Source of the DNA: Chitinophagales bacterium
Lineage (GTDB): Bacteria > Bacteroidota > Bacteroidia > Chitinophagales > Saprospiraceae
Reading direction: 5' to 3'
Length of the DNA: 64,000 nt
Assembly (NCBI GenBank): GCA_013299105.1
Contig: JAAFJY010000037.1
Span: forward strand, 19,793 to 83,792
Under the pieces are notes generated by a model. It was not told the origin of the DNA and made no database searches. It worked only from the letters and a program-made list of their open reading frames with translations. Numbering within the stretch: position 1 is the stretch's first letter; every line of letters begins with the position of its first letter. Made by a program: the position numbers and the translations under genes. This document shows positions 18,801 to 27,850 of the stretch, piece after piece.

Positions 18801-21472
18801 TATTGGTCTACACAAACCAGGCGAATCGCTTTGCTTTTCCCAAGTTCTACCCTTGGTTCACCATATTGATTGCTTGGTACCTCAATGCCTGCATAAGCCG
18901 GGTAAGGTGAATAAGGCAGACTTACATTGTCGGTACTGAAATCACCACCTTTTTCAAAGACCCTGGTTTGAAAAGAAACTTGCAACATACCTGGAGCCAT
19001 CGCGTCTTCGAGCAACAGGGCACTGAAATTACCCTGCCCATTGCCGTCCAGTTCACTGTCAAAAACCACTTTGGGCTCGCCCATTTTGAGCCTTCGAGCA
19101 GGGTCGTCAAAAACGTAGCTCGGATATTTTTTGAAGCTGGTCCCCATCGGGCGCACTTGGGCCTCCACCACCGCCCGCAGGCCTCCCGCAGGCGAACCCG
19201 TGAGCCAATCGGCTTTGATCCCAGCCCTTACGCTACCTTCGCTGGCCTGCAAGCGCTCGCCATCTCCGCCCGTATTGAGGTCAATTTTCAGGCGATTGGG
19301 CTTGACGGTCTCGATTTTTATGATGCGTTCAAAATTAGCACCACCTGCTTTGACTTTCACACTCCAGTTGCCCGTAGGATCGTCGTCTTTGGTGTCAAAA
19401 TGCAAGGGATAAATGCCCCCCACCGACTTCGAAGTAGTGCGTTTTTCTTGTAATTGACCCCTTGCATTGTACACTTCCATGCTGATCGGATAACCAGATG
19501 GCAAGCGTTTTTCCAGGTCATTGACCATAAAGTTGAGGAAAACGGAGTCGCCAGGACGCCAGACCCCTCTTTCGCCATAAATCAAGCCCTTCAAACCCTT
19601 CTGAATGTAGTCGCCAGATACGTCAAAGCGGCTCAAAGACAAAACATCGCCTTCAGCCATGCGGATGTACCCGCGTTGGCCGTTGTGCTTGGCGATGGCC
19701 ACATAAGGGCTGCCTTTTAACTCGATTTCGGCAATGCCATCGCCATTGGTGCTGCCTTTACCAATGGATTGTTGCTGGAAGTCAAAAACCTCTACTTCGG
19801 CACCGCTGATGGGGTCCGTATCGCGCAAGTCAGTCGCTACGACCATGACCTTGCGGTTACCACCGCGCTTGGCAATCAAACCGAGGTTGGAGGAAATTAC
19901 ATTGCGCTGGATAAAGTGCTCCGAATTGTAGTACTCCCTGGCGCAAGGGTCGCTGCGTTTTTCCCAATCGTAGTCTTCAAAATAGCCATCGGGACCATAA
20001 TAGCTGTCCAAGATGCTAGCTTCCTCCTCGTCGCTTTCGGGGTCGCGGGCGAAAGGATCACCCAATAAGTCGGCGTCTTGGTTGGTTTGGGCGCAAGCCA
20101 TGTTGCTGTACTCCGAGCGGAATCCGATGCGCACCTGGTAAATGGCTTGCTCATCTTTTTGGATGAGCTTACTCAAGTCCAAGGCATAACGGCTCATGCG
20201 GCCCGCCTTGGCGTTGGGGCTGAGGCTTTGCAGGTCGATGCGTTTTTGCACCAGGATCTTACCTACCTTGTGCAATTCGTATTCGCCATCCAGGTTGTTG
20301 TCTTGCAAAAACTGGAGAATATTGTCGTTGTAAATTTTGAAAATCTCTACATCAATGGCTTTTAGACCTACTGCTTCGAAGGGAAACATCAGGCCATCGG
20401 TACTGGGCAAGATCACCCCCTTGCCACTTAGTTTGATTTGGGGTTTTTGGTCTTCAAAGGTCACATCCCACACCGAAGGGCGATTAAACCGTTTGCCTTG
20501 GGTATTTTCGATGCCCGCATTGACCTGGATGCGGTAGTCACCCTGCAAAACCTGTTCGGGATACACCCTCACCGTGTTTTCTTCGATGATGAAGCGCAAG
20601 GTTCCCGCATAATTTTCGATGCTAATCAAGCCGTCCAGGTTTTGGCTCTTGTTCAAAGGATCTGAAAACGTGACGATGGCGTACTGCTCCGGCAATTGTA
20701 CAACTTCAGCGCTCATTGCCACAAATTCCGACACCGCAGGTATTTTGTACACCTCGCTTTTCTCCTCTTTGGCACCAATTGATCCTCCATCATAGGCCAA
20801 CTTAACCTCGCTGGGTTGCGAGCCCCGGCTCACTGCTTTGACAGTAAAACTGTGTACCAAATTGGCCGCATTGTGTTGCCATTGAATATCGAGCTTGTCA
20901 CCATTTTGTTTGGCCGCTACAATTTTTTCTACGTCGGCATTGTCGGCCACATCAGTGGTATAAACGGCCCCTTTGATGCTTTGCTTGGCATAGTCCTGGG
21001 TATTCACTGGCCTCATACCGTCCAAATCGACTTGGTAATGCAACTCACGGGTATGGAATTGGAAAGCGAAGTCAGCATCCTCGCCCCTGGCTTCGCTCAA
21101 GATTTTTTTCACATTTAGGTTGGCTGAGTAAGTCTCTCCTGAATTCAGGGGTTCGTCGGGCGTGAAGCGCAGGGTACTGCGGTCCTCCCAGGTCGCTTTT
21201 CCACGAATACTGGGCGAAAAACTCAAGAGTCCGCTGGGGGCTTCTTTGCCTACATCTTTAGCCGTAGCTACATCAGCGTTGAAGCGTACCCGAATCGGGT
21301 CGGCTTTGGAAATCACCCCGGAGGTGTAGCCATACACAAAAGGGTTTTCTTCGGTAACGGAATTGAGGTCTTTGTTCTTGCGCCCGCAGGCATTCAGTGA
21401 GAGGAGTGCAATAAAAAGCAGCGCAGCTCCCGCGTAGGAAGCGCTCAGGGCTTTTGGCTTGATGTAGTGCAT
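15857..21472 (-). CDS. Alpha-2-macroglobulin family lipoprotein with thioester
   Basis: 1,871 residues from the ATG at 21472. A start 23 codons upstream is open but lacks signal character, whereas MHYIKPKALSASYAGAALL...LSLNACG is a lipoprotein signal with lipobox LNAC. Successive MG-type beta domains fill residues ~60-1,000. The A2M bait and alpha-helical thioester regions follow, with the thioester motif PYGCMEQTTS near residue 1,413. Proteins of this YfhM/ECAM type trap foreign proteases in the periplasm. In many bacteria the gene is paired with pbpC (PBP1C), but no such partner is next to it here. An insertion rich in acidic residues (DADLLGDPFARDPESDEEEA) lies around residues 465-490. Confidence 0.92.
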   Translation of the reverse strand: MHYIKPKALSASYAGAALLFIALLSLNACGRKNKDLNSVTEENPFVYGYTSGVISKADPIRVRFNADVATAKDVGKEAPSGLLSFSPSIRGKATWEDRSTLRFTPDEPLNSGETYSANLNVKKILSEARGEDADFAFQFHTRELHYQVDLDGMRPVNTQDYAKQSIKGAVYTTDVADNADVEKIVAAKQNGDKLDIQWQHNAANLVHSFTVKAVSRGSQPSEVKLAYDGGSIGAKEEKSEVYKIPAVSEFVAMSAEVVQLPEQYAIVTFSDPLNKSQNLDGLISIENYAGTLRFIIEENTVRVYPEQVLQGDYRIQVNAGIENTQGKRFNRPSVWDVTFEDQKPQIKLSGKGVILPSTDGLMFPFEAVGLKAIDVEIFKIYNDNILQFLQDNNLDGEYELHKVGKILVQKRIDLQSLSPNAKAGRMSRYALDLSKLIQKDEQAIYQVRIGFRSEYSNMACAQTNQDADLLGDPFARDPESDEEEASILDSYYGPDGYFEDYDWEKRSDPCAREYYNSEHFIQRNVISSNLGLIAKRGGNRKVMVVATDLRDTDPISGAEVEVFDFQQQSIGKGSTNGDGIAEIELKGSPYVAIAKHNGQRGYIRMAEGDVLSLSRFDVSGDYIQKGLKGLIYGERGVWRPGDSVFLNFMVNDLEKRLPSGYPISMEVYNARGQLQEKRTTSKSVGGIYPLHFDTKDDDPTGNWSVKVKAGGANFERIIKIETVKPNRLKIDLNTGGDGERLQASEGSVRAGIKADWLTGSPAGGLRAVVEAQVRPMGTSFKKYPSYVFDDPARRLKMGEPKVVFDSELDGNGQGNFSALLLEDAMAPGMLQVSFQTRVFEKGGDFSTDNVSLPYSPYPAYAGIEVPSNQYGEPRVELGKSKAIRLVCVDQYGRPLANRQLKLGLYRVEWRWWWDQFQEDQANYNSGEHVNALQTADLVTNSKGEATWTMKPDKWGRYLIRVCEQGGHCSGAYVYSGYPWYDEEGEDGGQAREFASMLSISSDKEKYKVGDMATLVIPGSKKGRVLVSLENGTKIVKTFWDKTDEGEHKIKFKITPDMAPNVYANVALIQPHGQVFNDLPIRLYGVVPIEVEDPGTILEPVLGSPDEFRPETTVAVEVSEKSGKAMAYTLAIVDEGLLGLTRFKVPNPHKSFYAREALGVQTWDIYDLVLGAFAGQLERILSIGGDGAIDPSALNNTANRFEPMVRHLGPFQLKAGSKNKHQIAIPNYIGAVRVMVVAAGAAAYGAAEKSVPVRNPLMVQATVPRTISPGDQFELPVNVFVTDKKISDVQVKVVEQNGLAEVEGTTQNMKFSRSNSDQITGFKVKMKEKTGVAKFLITASGGGINSRQEVEVDVRNPNPYQTQVFAEVLEAGKAWETDFTPLGTAGTREAVLEVSNVPPLNLGDRLRYLLGYPYGCMEQTTSTAFPQLYVEKLMELTPEQVKSTKENIVGAINRLKSFQTAEGGFAYWPGQPTPDHWATNYGGHFLLEAKAQGYDVPENLLKDWAKFQKKVSRMWDSKLPSYGFWSQQGHELNQAYRLYTLALAGSPDMASMNRLRESTTLTPTARWRLAAAYALAGKEEVAKKLIESESTEVKPYIEMSYTYGSDTRDRAMILETLVLLNEQKRAASVVQYISKQLSGNGWYSTQSVAYSLLAVAKYVGENKVNQAFSFDYALAGGQSTSGNSKKPVMQIQLPVNTGGTRKLSFKNTSKGKLFARLILRGQPSAGQEQAQSNDLKITVTYLSTDGASLDPGNLPQGKDFVVEVKIMHPRTRPVPYDELALTQVFPSGWEIINQRMSDVQGASSSPFDYQDIRDDRVNTFFDLGEGNAKSFRTRVNAAYPGRFYLPAVSCAAMYDQSVSANTKGQWVQVTAR

Positions 21473-21768
21473 GTTGGCCTGGTGTTTTGAGATGCGTTGG
21501 CTTTGTGGTGTGGTGCAGAAAATACAATTAGATTCCGGCACAAAACCACCCAGTTTACTTTGTTTGTGAAAAAGAACGGTATAATGATTTGGTTTATTTC
21601 GACCTATCTAATATACGCTTTTTTCTGACGAAAAGTTAAGCTGGGGATACATTTATTTTTTTGTGAGATCAGGGGTGAAAAGACGTAAATACGTTGCTAA
21701 AAAATACTCGAATCAAATAACTTAACAAGTGACCACTTGACATGAATGAACGTCAGGATGTTTTACCA

Positions 21769-23322
21769 TCATTTGTGCAGTGAAACCTCTTTCCATTCGT
21801 TTATCCCTCTTGTACTTGTGCTGAAATTGATACCAATACCAGTAATCTGTTTTCCAGAAGCCAAGTATTTATCAGCGTATTTCTTTTCAAAAATTTGCTC
21901 GATAGCTGCTTCTGCACTTTGGTTGAATTTAAACTCGAAAACAAAAATACGATCTGGAGTTTGAACAACCGCATCCGCTCTACCTTGTGAAGAATGTACT
22001 TCACTTTGTACAAATATTCCCAAATAGCTGAAAAGTACATGAATAAGGCCATGATACAAACCCTCAGACTGGTTTTGAAAAACTTCAGCTGGCAAATCGG
22101 CTAAGATTGCGTTTAGAATGACTTGCACTCTTTTCAAATCATTTTGCAGTAAAGCATCTCTCAAGTCTCCAATAGTCCTACCAATATTCTCTCGATTGGG
22201 ATTTTTAGTAAGGTCATCTATTGCCCATCTGTACATGCTTTCTCTTACTTCCTTATTTGGGTAGTCCAAAAGCATAAGTCCAGTAAAGCGGTCTCTTTGT
22301 TTAATGGTGAGATAACCACCTAAAAAGAACAAAGAGACTAAATCTACATTTTCAACATCGAATCTTTCAAATGTAGTGTTGTCAACCTCTCGATTCTCAA
22401 AATGATAAAACTGCTTATCCCTCATTTGCTCAATCAAGAATTTGGGGCTTCCAGTGGCAAACCAATAATTTTGAAATTCTTTATTGTATAAAAAATTTAA
22501 GGTACCAAAAGGATTATACACCCTCTGTTGCCCATCCCAAGAATAGCCATTGTACCAGGTCTTGATCTCGGCCATTAATTCAGGTTTGCTGAGCTTTAAT
22601 TCTTCAGCAATCTCCTCCAGATATTCTGCAAAGTAGTGTTCCAGTTCCTCTTGGGTATAGCCCAGCAAAGTTGAAAACTTAGCATTGAGCGTAATATCTA
22701 TCAGGTTATTGAGGTGTGAAAAAATGGAGACCCGCGAAAACTTGGAAATGCCTGTGATGAATACAAAACGCAAGTATTGGTCTGCACTTTTCACTACTGC
22801 ATAAAATTCTCGAAGGGTATCCTGGTTCTCCTTTGCTTTCTCCGTTTTGCTTTTTTCCAAATAATCCAATATAGGTTTATCGTACTCATCAATCAATAAA
22901 ACTACTTGACCATGTGCTTTGTATAGTTCTTGAATCAACTCCTTAAATCGAAGTTTAAGGTCAGAAGCCTCCAATTTGAACCCATATTGGTCAGCAATCA
23001 ATTGTAGCTCGTGACCTATTCCTTCGGCCAAAGTCATCTCCTTAAATTGGATTGCATCAAAAGACAAATGCACCACGGGGTATTGCTGCGACCAGTCCCA
23101 TTGGTTTTCGATCCAGAGCCCTGCAAAGAGTTCTTTATTGCCTTTGAAGATCTCTTTCAAGGTAGAAACCAACAAAGATTTGCCAAAGCGGCGAGGGCGG
23201 GCCATAAAATAGTACTTCCCGGTAAGTAGCAAATCCTTGATCATGCGGGTCTTGTCCACGTAAATGCCGTCGAAAGCCCGTAGTTCGGTCAGGGTTTGTA
23301 TGCCGATTGGAAGAAATTTCAT
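21769..23322 (-). CDS. AAA-ATPase-like / PD-(D/E)XK nuclease-like protein
   Basis: 517 residues, cytoplasmic. The N-terminal AAA-ATPase-like domain (PF09820 type) shows YVDKTRMIKDLL, then the P-loop variant RPRRFGKSLLVSTL (about 43-56), a Walker B-like VVLLIDEYDKPI, and FVFITGISKFSRVSIFS. The C-terminal region (about 420-515) has the PDDEXK_9 pattern GRADAVVQTPDRIFVFEFKFN, with D and E-x-K of a nuclease fold. The family is abundant and multicopy in Bacteroidota and its function is undefined. It is more AT-rich than its neighbours, suggesting mobility. A TATCTTTG box ends only 4 nt before the ATG. Confidence 0.88.
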   Translation of the reverse strand: MKFLPIGIQTLTELRAFDGIYVDKTRMIKDLLLTGKYYFMARPRRFGKSLLVSTLKEIFKGNKELFAGLWIENQWDWSQQYPVVHLSFDAIQFKEMTLAEGIGHELQLIADQYGFKLEASDLKLRFKELIQELYKAHGQVVLLIDEYDKPILDYLEKSKTEKAKENQDTLREFYAVVKSADQYLRFVFITGISKFSRVSIFSHLNNLIDITLNAKFSTLLGYTQEELEHYFAEYLEEIAEELKLSKPELMAEIKTWYNGYSWDGQQRVYNPFGTLNFLYNKEFQNYWFATGSPKFLIEQMRDKQFYHFENREVDNTTFERFDVENVDLVSLFFLGGYLTIKQRDRFTGLMLLDYPNKEVRESMYRWAIDDLTKNPNRENIGRTIGDLRDALLQNDLKRVQVILNAILADLPAEVFQNQSEGLYHGLIHVLFSYLGIFVQSEVHSSQGRADAVVQTPDRIFVFEFKFNQSAEAAIEQIFEKKYADKYLASGKQITGIGINFSTSTRGINEWKEVSLHK

Positions 23323-23326
23323 GTTA

Positions 23327-23334
23327 CAAAGATA
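23327..23334 (-). promoter_or_regulatory. Promoter box implying a leaderless mRNA
   Basis: TATCTTTG on the minus strand, with TTTG 16 nt upstream (around 23351-23354). The box is separated from the ATG (23320-23322) by four bases, so transcription would begin at or next to the start codon. Confidence 0.5.
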
Positions 23335-23365
23335 GCATTTTTCATTCCTCCAAATCTATCCACAC

Positions 23366-23404
23366 AAAAAAAGCCGAGTGAACTCAATCACCCGGCTCTT
23401 TTTA
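23366..23404 (-). terminator. Intrinsic terminator after the ammonium transporter
   Basis: Minus strand: GAGCCGGGTGA, loop TTGAGT, TCACTCGGCTTT, then a T run. Stem GCCGGGTGA/TCACTCGGC has one mismatch. It lies 23 bp beyond the transporter stop. Confidence 0.88.
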
Positions 23405-23426
23405 TATCGAATGGCAAAAATTGCGA

Positions 23427-24821
23427 TTAAGCCGTTGCGATGTTCAAACCACCGTGACGGGTAGCTTCCCCACTCTCTTCATCCATCGAACCAGCGATGA
23501 TGGTCTCATCGTGCTGGCTGATGTCCAAACCTTCTTCTTCCTGCTCGTCAGATACGCGCAGTGGAGAGAGGATATTGGTGATCTTGTAGATGGCGAAAGA
23601 CATGACAGCCGTGAAAGTCACTACAATCAACATGGCCAAAATGTGGTTGATGAACAACTTTGGATCGCCAGTTTCAAACAAGCCTCCATTGGTTGCAAAC
23701 AAACCAGTCATCAACATACCAACCATACCGCCAATACCGTGGCAAGGGAATACATCAAGGGTGTCGTCCATGCTGCTGCGGGTCTTACGCACCACTGCAT
23801 AATTAGAAATGACGGCAGCAACAGTACCGATGATCAAACTTGGACCAAATTCGATGTAACCGCAAGCAGGCGTGATGGCCACCAGACCGACAACCGCGCC
23901 AATACAAGCACCCAAAGCGGAAGGCTTGCGACCACGCATGGTATCCACCAAAATCCAGGTCAAGGCAGCCGCAGCTGAAGCCAGGTTGGTATTGAAGAAA
24001 GCGGTTACTGCAGTACCATTGGCAGCCAAGGCAGAACCAGCGTTGAAGCCGAACCATCCGAACCACAGCAAACCAGTGCCCAAAATCACATAAGGCGTAT
24101 AAAGTGGCGTGTGGGCGCTACCTTCCACGTGCGCTTTGCGGCGGCCCAGTACATAAGCGCCAACAAAAGCAGCAACACCAGCTGAAATATGTACAACTGT
24201 ACCACCCGCAAAGTCGAGCACGCCCCACTTGAACAGGAAGCCATCAGGGTGCCAGGTCCAGTGGGCCAATGGCGAATACACCAACAAACTCCACAAGCTG
24301 ATGAAAATAATGTAACTCCAGAAACGTACGCGTTCAGCAAATGAACCCGTGATCAAGGCTGGAGTAATGATTGCAAATTTCAATTGGAAAGCAGCAAAAA
24401 GCACAAAGGGAATACCTTGAATCATGCTTGGGTGATGCGCTGGAGCTGTACCTACCCCATTGAACATGAAGTGGGTCATGGGATTACCGATAAACCCACC
24501 AATAGAATCACCAAAGGCCAAGGAAAAGCCCACCACATACCAAAGAACCGAAATGATGCCCAATGAAATGAAGCTTTGCAGCATCGTTGAAATGACGTTC
24601 TTGGGGCTTACCATCCCTCCGTAGAAGAAAGAAAGACCAGGTGTCATCAACAATACCAAGCAAGAAGCAACCAGAATCCAGGCAACATCGCCAGCTTCAT
24701 AAGTTACTCCTTCAGCTTGGGTTGGGAAAGAGCTTGGGTAAAAAGCCGCTACCACCGAGATCAGTAGCAAGATTAAAAAAAATACAGTGGCCATCGGCCG
24801 GTTGGTAATCAACTGTGTCAT
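23427..24821 (-). CDS. amt: Ammonium transporter
   Basis: 464 residues from the ATG at 24821 (MTQLITNRPMATVFFLIL). The frame extends 24 codons upstream, but a TACATTTG promoter box lies within that extension, so the inner start is chosen. Amt/Rh family features are clear: GDVAWILVASCLVLLMTPGLSFFYGGMV, FAAFQLKFAIITPALITGSFAERV, DFAGGTVVHISAGVAAFVGAYVLG with the pore histidine, and DDTLDVFPCHGIGGMVGMLMTG with the second. About 11 membrane helices are expected, forming trimers in the inner membrane. It imports ammonium for nitrogen assimilation. No glnB/glnK partner gene is adjacent, unlike many amt loci. Confidence 0.95.
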   Translation of the reverse strand: MTQLITNRPMATVFFLILLLISVVAAFYPSSFPTQAEGVTYEAGDVAWILVASCLVLLMTPGLSFFYGGMVSPKNVISTMLQSFISLGIISVLWYVVGFSLAFGDSIGGFIGNPMTHFMFNGVGTAPAHHPSMIQGIPFVLFAAFQLKFAIITPALITGSFAERVRFWSYIIFISLWSLLVYSPLAHWTWHPDGFLFKWGVLDFAGGTVVHISAGVAAFVGAYVLGRRKAHVEGSAHTPLYTPYVILGTGLLWFGWFGFNAGSALAANGTAVTAFFNTNLASAAAALTWILVDTMRGRKPSALGACIGAVVGLVAITPACGYIEFGPSLIIGTVAAVISNYAVVRKTRSSMDDTLDVFPCHGIGGMVGMLMTGLFATNGGLFETGDPKLFINHILAMLIVVTFTAVMSFAIYKITNILSPLRVSDEQEEEGLDISQHDETIIAGSMDEESGEATRHGGLNIATA

Positions 24822-24871
24822 ACCGTTTTCTGCTTTAGTTGAACGAAGTAGTTCTGTGTTAATGTTAATTG

Positions 24872-24879
24872 CAAATGTA
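24872..24879 (-). promoter_or_regulatory. Promoter -7 box for amt
   Basis: TACATTTG on the minus strand, 50 bp before the chosen start at 24821 and inside the longer open frame. No good TTTG is found at 19-23 nt. Confidence 0.45.
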
Positions 24880-25058
24880 GAATACAGACTCAAAATTGTT
24901 GCGGCCAGAGGTCCATTATTGTGGCCAAAAAATCTCTGGTTTTGTTACCACCAAAACTGAAATAGACCTTATTTTAATCCTTAAAATAAGTAGTAGGCAT
25001 GTTTAGCAAAATTAATAAGTATAAAAATACATAACTTTGTAAAAAATTGAAAATCAGT

Positions 25059-27410
25059 TTATAAAAAATTTTCTTTGCTTAAATCGAGATTAATCAAAGT
25101 AGTGAAATCCGCCATCACTTGTTCGTGACGTTTTTGTGACCAGTAGATGACCTTGAACTGCAACTGATCTTGCATTTTTCCTTCAAAAATCACCTTGGCT
25201 TCGGGATCAATTTGCACACCTTCTTGGCGAATGGCGCAATTTTTCAGTAAAGACAAGACTTTCACTGGGTCTGCTTTGGAAGAAGTCCTCACAATGAGTT
25301 CCTGCATGCGTGTACCATCCGCACCGTATTGAGCCACTACCCGGCGATTCATCAGGTCGGCGTTAGGCACCAGCACCATGTGGCCGTCTTTGCGCAAAAC
25401 CTTGGTACTGCGCAGCCCTATTTCAATCACTTCCCCAACCAAGTCATCCTGAGAAATGGTTTCTCCGGTTTTGATGGGGCGTTTAAAAATCAAGATCAAA
25501 CCAGCAAATAAATTCGCGGCCCAGGATTGCAGGCCAAAACCCAGCCCAAAAGCCAAAGCGCCCAAAATCAAACCCAGGCTCTGCAAGCTAAACCCAGCAT
25601 AGGCCAACGCAAATAAAACCCCTAAAAAAACGACGCCCATACGGGCCAAGGTACCCAAAGCCTGTGGTGCGCCTTTTTCAAGTTGCAGCCATGCTAGCAT
25701 ATCTTCGGCCAAGAAAAACTGAATGATTCGCCCCAATAACCAAGCGGCCAACAGGATTAAAGCAAACCCAATGACTCCACCAATGCTCACCTGAATTTGC
25801 CCCAGCGAAAAACCCAGGCCCCACACCAGTCCGAAAGCATCTTCTAGGGGTTTGTACAAGCGCATAAACCCAAGGGCATAAGCTACCCAAACGATCACGC
25901 CCAGTACACGCAGCAATCTGCCAATGCCACTCACAAATTTTTGGCGATCAGCGTATTGATCGGCACTCAAATCAGTACTGCGCAAGCCGATGCCAAAGCG
26001 CAACAGGCCGTCAATGAGTAAAATGGCACTGAATACAATGATTCCAGTGAGGAAGATGCGCTCCAAATTGAGGTTAAAGCCATCCGCCAAGTTATCGTAT
26101 CCGCTAATGTTGCCTAAAGCCGATATGGTGCTTACCACCAACAACAAAGGCGAAACCAAACGCATAATGCCCCCGAAACTTGTACTGGTTTGCGCTTCGC
26201 GAAACCATTGGCGGTCGCGCAAGCCCACCGAAAAAACCACAAAAGCCAGGGCCAGGCTTTCAAAAAGCATGAACCAACGGAAAAATACTGGACTGACCAT
26301 GATGGTCTTGAGCATCAAATGGCCAAAAAACAAGGCTCCTACCACATAAATACTCCAGCGGATGCCCTGGTGCACAAAACGTGGCACGATGACCAAAAAA
26401 GGCACCACCAAAGCCATCACGATCAACTCACTGAAAACCGAAGGGCGATTGGGGTAAATCAAAGGTGTCATCAGCAAGGTGAGCAAAAAAGCAGTAGTCA
26501 AGGGTTGCGCCAATACGATCTCGGTGGCAAGGTTGAATTCAGGATTGCGACCAGGGGCCTTGTTTTCTTTTTTGAGCAAAGAACGCCCCAGAAACAGCAA
26601 CAAGCCCAAACCAAAAAACAGCATGAAGTGCAAAACCATGCGCTCCTGGTTGTTGCGGAAAAATTCTCTCAATTCTTTGCGGAAATAGTCCAGTGCAACT
26701 TTGCGGTAACTGTCCGCAGCGGGCGAATTTTCAAACAAAGGCAGGTCAAAAAGCACGGGTTTTCTAACGCTCAAAAGGTTTTGCAAAGCTGGTTTTTCCA
26801 GGTCTTCCAACTGTGCAGCTTGGGTTTGGCTGAGTAGTTTTTGGTTGACCACTTCGTTTTGTAAGGCCAAGATTTCGTTCATGCGGCGGTCCAGGTCCTT
26901 GGCACTTTGTTTGAGGTTGAGTTGCAAGGTATCAATGCGTAAGCGTACTTGCTCAGGGATGTCACTAGAAAGACTTAGACTGGTTGTTTTCCAGATTTTT
27001 TCGCGCAGGAGCAGTTGGTCACGTAAATCTGTCAACTGTCGGGAATAGTTGTTGAGTTTGCGTTCATCTTCTCTGCTCAGGCTAAGGAAACGACGCCAAC
27101 GCGAAGCCAAACTGGCGCTGATGCGGGTAGCCACCTGTTGCTCCAGCACATAGTTGCTGATGCGGCGCAGGCTATCCGAAGTATGCCTGAGTGTATCAAT
27201 GGAGTTGCGAACCTCATCAAGAATGAAGCCCCGATCAAGGGCAGGTTTGAAATCATTGCGCAAAAACAGCTCCGCATTGCCCAATTGCTCGGCGAGGTTT
27301 TGAATCGGCACGATGCTATCACCGGGTACAGTGGCATTTTGTCCACTCAGCACCACCGAAAAAGCGATACCATATAGTAAGGTAGGTAGAATGCGCAGGA
27401 GCTTGTTCAT
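25059..27410 (-). CDS. Large mechanosensitive channel, MscS family
   Basis: 783 residues. A signal-like start (MNKLLRILPTLLYGIAFSVVLSGQ) is followed by a periplasmic coiled-coil region (about 25-230, rich in RRISNYVLEQQV, LRLQ/LK heptads). Then come about eight or more transmembrane helices and the conserved MscS core near residues 560-720: LGLILGALAFGLGFGLQSWAANLFAGLILIFKRPIKTGE (pore helix), then VEIGLRST and VLVPNADLMNRRV of the beta domain. The layout matches MscK/MscM-type channels that release solutes on hypo-osmotic shock. Transcribed away from the RAYT region. No terminator was found; the 165 bp to the amt gene are AT-rich. Confidence 0.92.
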   Translation of the reverse strand: MNKLLRILPTLLYGIAFSVVLSGQNATVPGDSIVPIQNLAEQLGNAELFLRNDFKPALDRGFILDEVRNSIDTLRHTSDSLRRISNYVLEQQVATRISASLASRWRRFLSLSREDERKLNNYSRQLTDLRDQLLLREKIWKTTSLSLSSDIPEQVRLRIDTLQLNLKQSAKDLDRRMNEILALQNEVVNQKLLSQTQAAQLEDLEKPALQNLLSVRKPVLFDLPLFENSPAADSYRKVALDYFRKELREFFRNNQERMVLHFMLFFGLGLLLFLGRSLLKKENKAPGRNPEFNLATEIVLAQPLTTAFLLTLLMTPLIYPNRPSVFSELIVMALVVPFLVIVPRFVHQGIRWSIYVVGALFFGHLMLKTIMVSPVFFRWFMLFESLALAFVVFSVGLRDRQWFREAQTSTSFGGIMRLVSPLLLVVSTISALGNISGYDNLADGFNLNLERIFLTGIIVFSAILLIDGLLRFGIGLRSTDLSADQYADRQKFVSGIGRLLRVLGVIVWVAYALGFMRLYKPLEDAFGLVWGLGFSLGQIQVSIGGVIGFALILLAAWLLGRIIQFFLAEDMLAWLQLEKGAPQALGTLARMGVVFLGVLFALAYAGFSLQSLGLILGALAFGLGFGLQSWAANLFAGLILIFKRPIKTGETISQDDLVGEVIEIGLRSTKVLRKDGHMVLVPNADLMNRRVVAQYGADGTRMQELIVRTSSKADPVKVLSLLKNCAIRQEGVQIDPEAKVIFEGKMQDQLQFKVIYWSQKRHEQVMADFTTLINLDLSKENFL

Positions 27411-27489
27411 TTGGCTGTAAATTCAAGTAAAAGCTTATCCTAGCGGTTTCGAGACAAAAAAGATGACGGTTTTTCGTCAGCCGAGCCTG

Positions 27490-27528
27490 CTTTTTGTGAG
27501 GGTAGCAGGTGCTACCTTCACAAAAAGA
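27490..27528. other. Long hairpin between mscS-like gene and RAYT element
   Basis: CTTTTTGTGAGGGTAGC pairs with GCTACCTTCACAAAAAG around a 4-5 nt loop, one mismatch. Flanking bases (AGCCTGC at 27485, GCAGGCT at 27572) extend a looser inverted repeat. No T run follows, so it is not an ordinary terminator. Confidence 0.7.
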
Positions 27529-27638
27529 GGCGAAGGATCACGGAAAAACGACCTTTTTTGGCCGAAATGGGAGCAGGCTAAGCTTTTACAAATTCAAGCC
27601 AAAGTTAACTGCTTTTTGCAATTTTGGTAAAAAGGTGC

Positions 27639-27747
27639 TACTTTTGAACTTCTCCGCTGCACCCAGCAAATCCATTTTACCATGTCGAACCTTCGCCTTG
27701 TGCCGCTTTGCGGCCTGCTGGGAATGCTATGCTTGTGTACATCCAGG
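27639..27747 (+). repeat. Duplicated promoter and gene start (truncated copy)
   Basis: About 105 bp here match 28597-28706 with roughly five base differences and one indel. The copy includes the -7 box (TACTTTTG, with TTG 20 nt upstream), the segment CTCCGCTGCACCCAGCAAAT, the ATG at 27682, and codons for MSNLRLVPLCGLLG...LCLC. Similarity stops at CATCCAG, 7 bp before the left REP end. Confidence 0.85.
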
Positions 27748-27753
27748 CTGTTT

Positions 27754-27806
27754 GCTGGTACAAGTCTCCAGACTTGTACCGCTATGTACACGTCTCTGAC
27801 GTGCTT
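27754..27806 (+). repeat. Left REP module
   Basis: A 24-bp perfect palindrome at 27757-27780 (half GGTACAAGTCTC) is followed by CACGTC-TCT-GACGTG at 27789-27803. Inverted relative to the right module at 28460-28512. Confidence 0.85.
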
Positions 27807-27850
27807 AAACCAACAAATCAACCTTATTAAACACCTAAAAACACACTCAA

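Larger units (their letters stand above)
27411..27850. other. Intergenic region upstream of the RAYT gene
   Basis: Contains a 17-bp hairpin (27490-27528), a duplicated promoter plus gene start (27639-27747) and the left REP palindromes (27754-27806). A short frame beginning at 27682 is only the copied signal peptide running into REP sequence, and is not taken as a gene. Confidence 0.6.
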
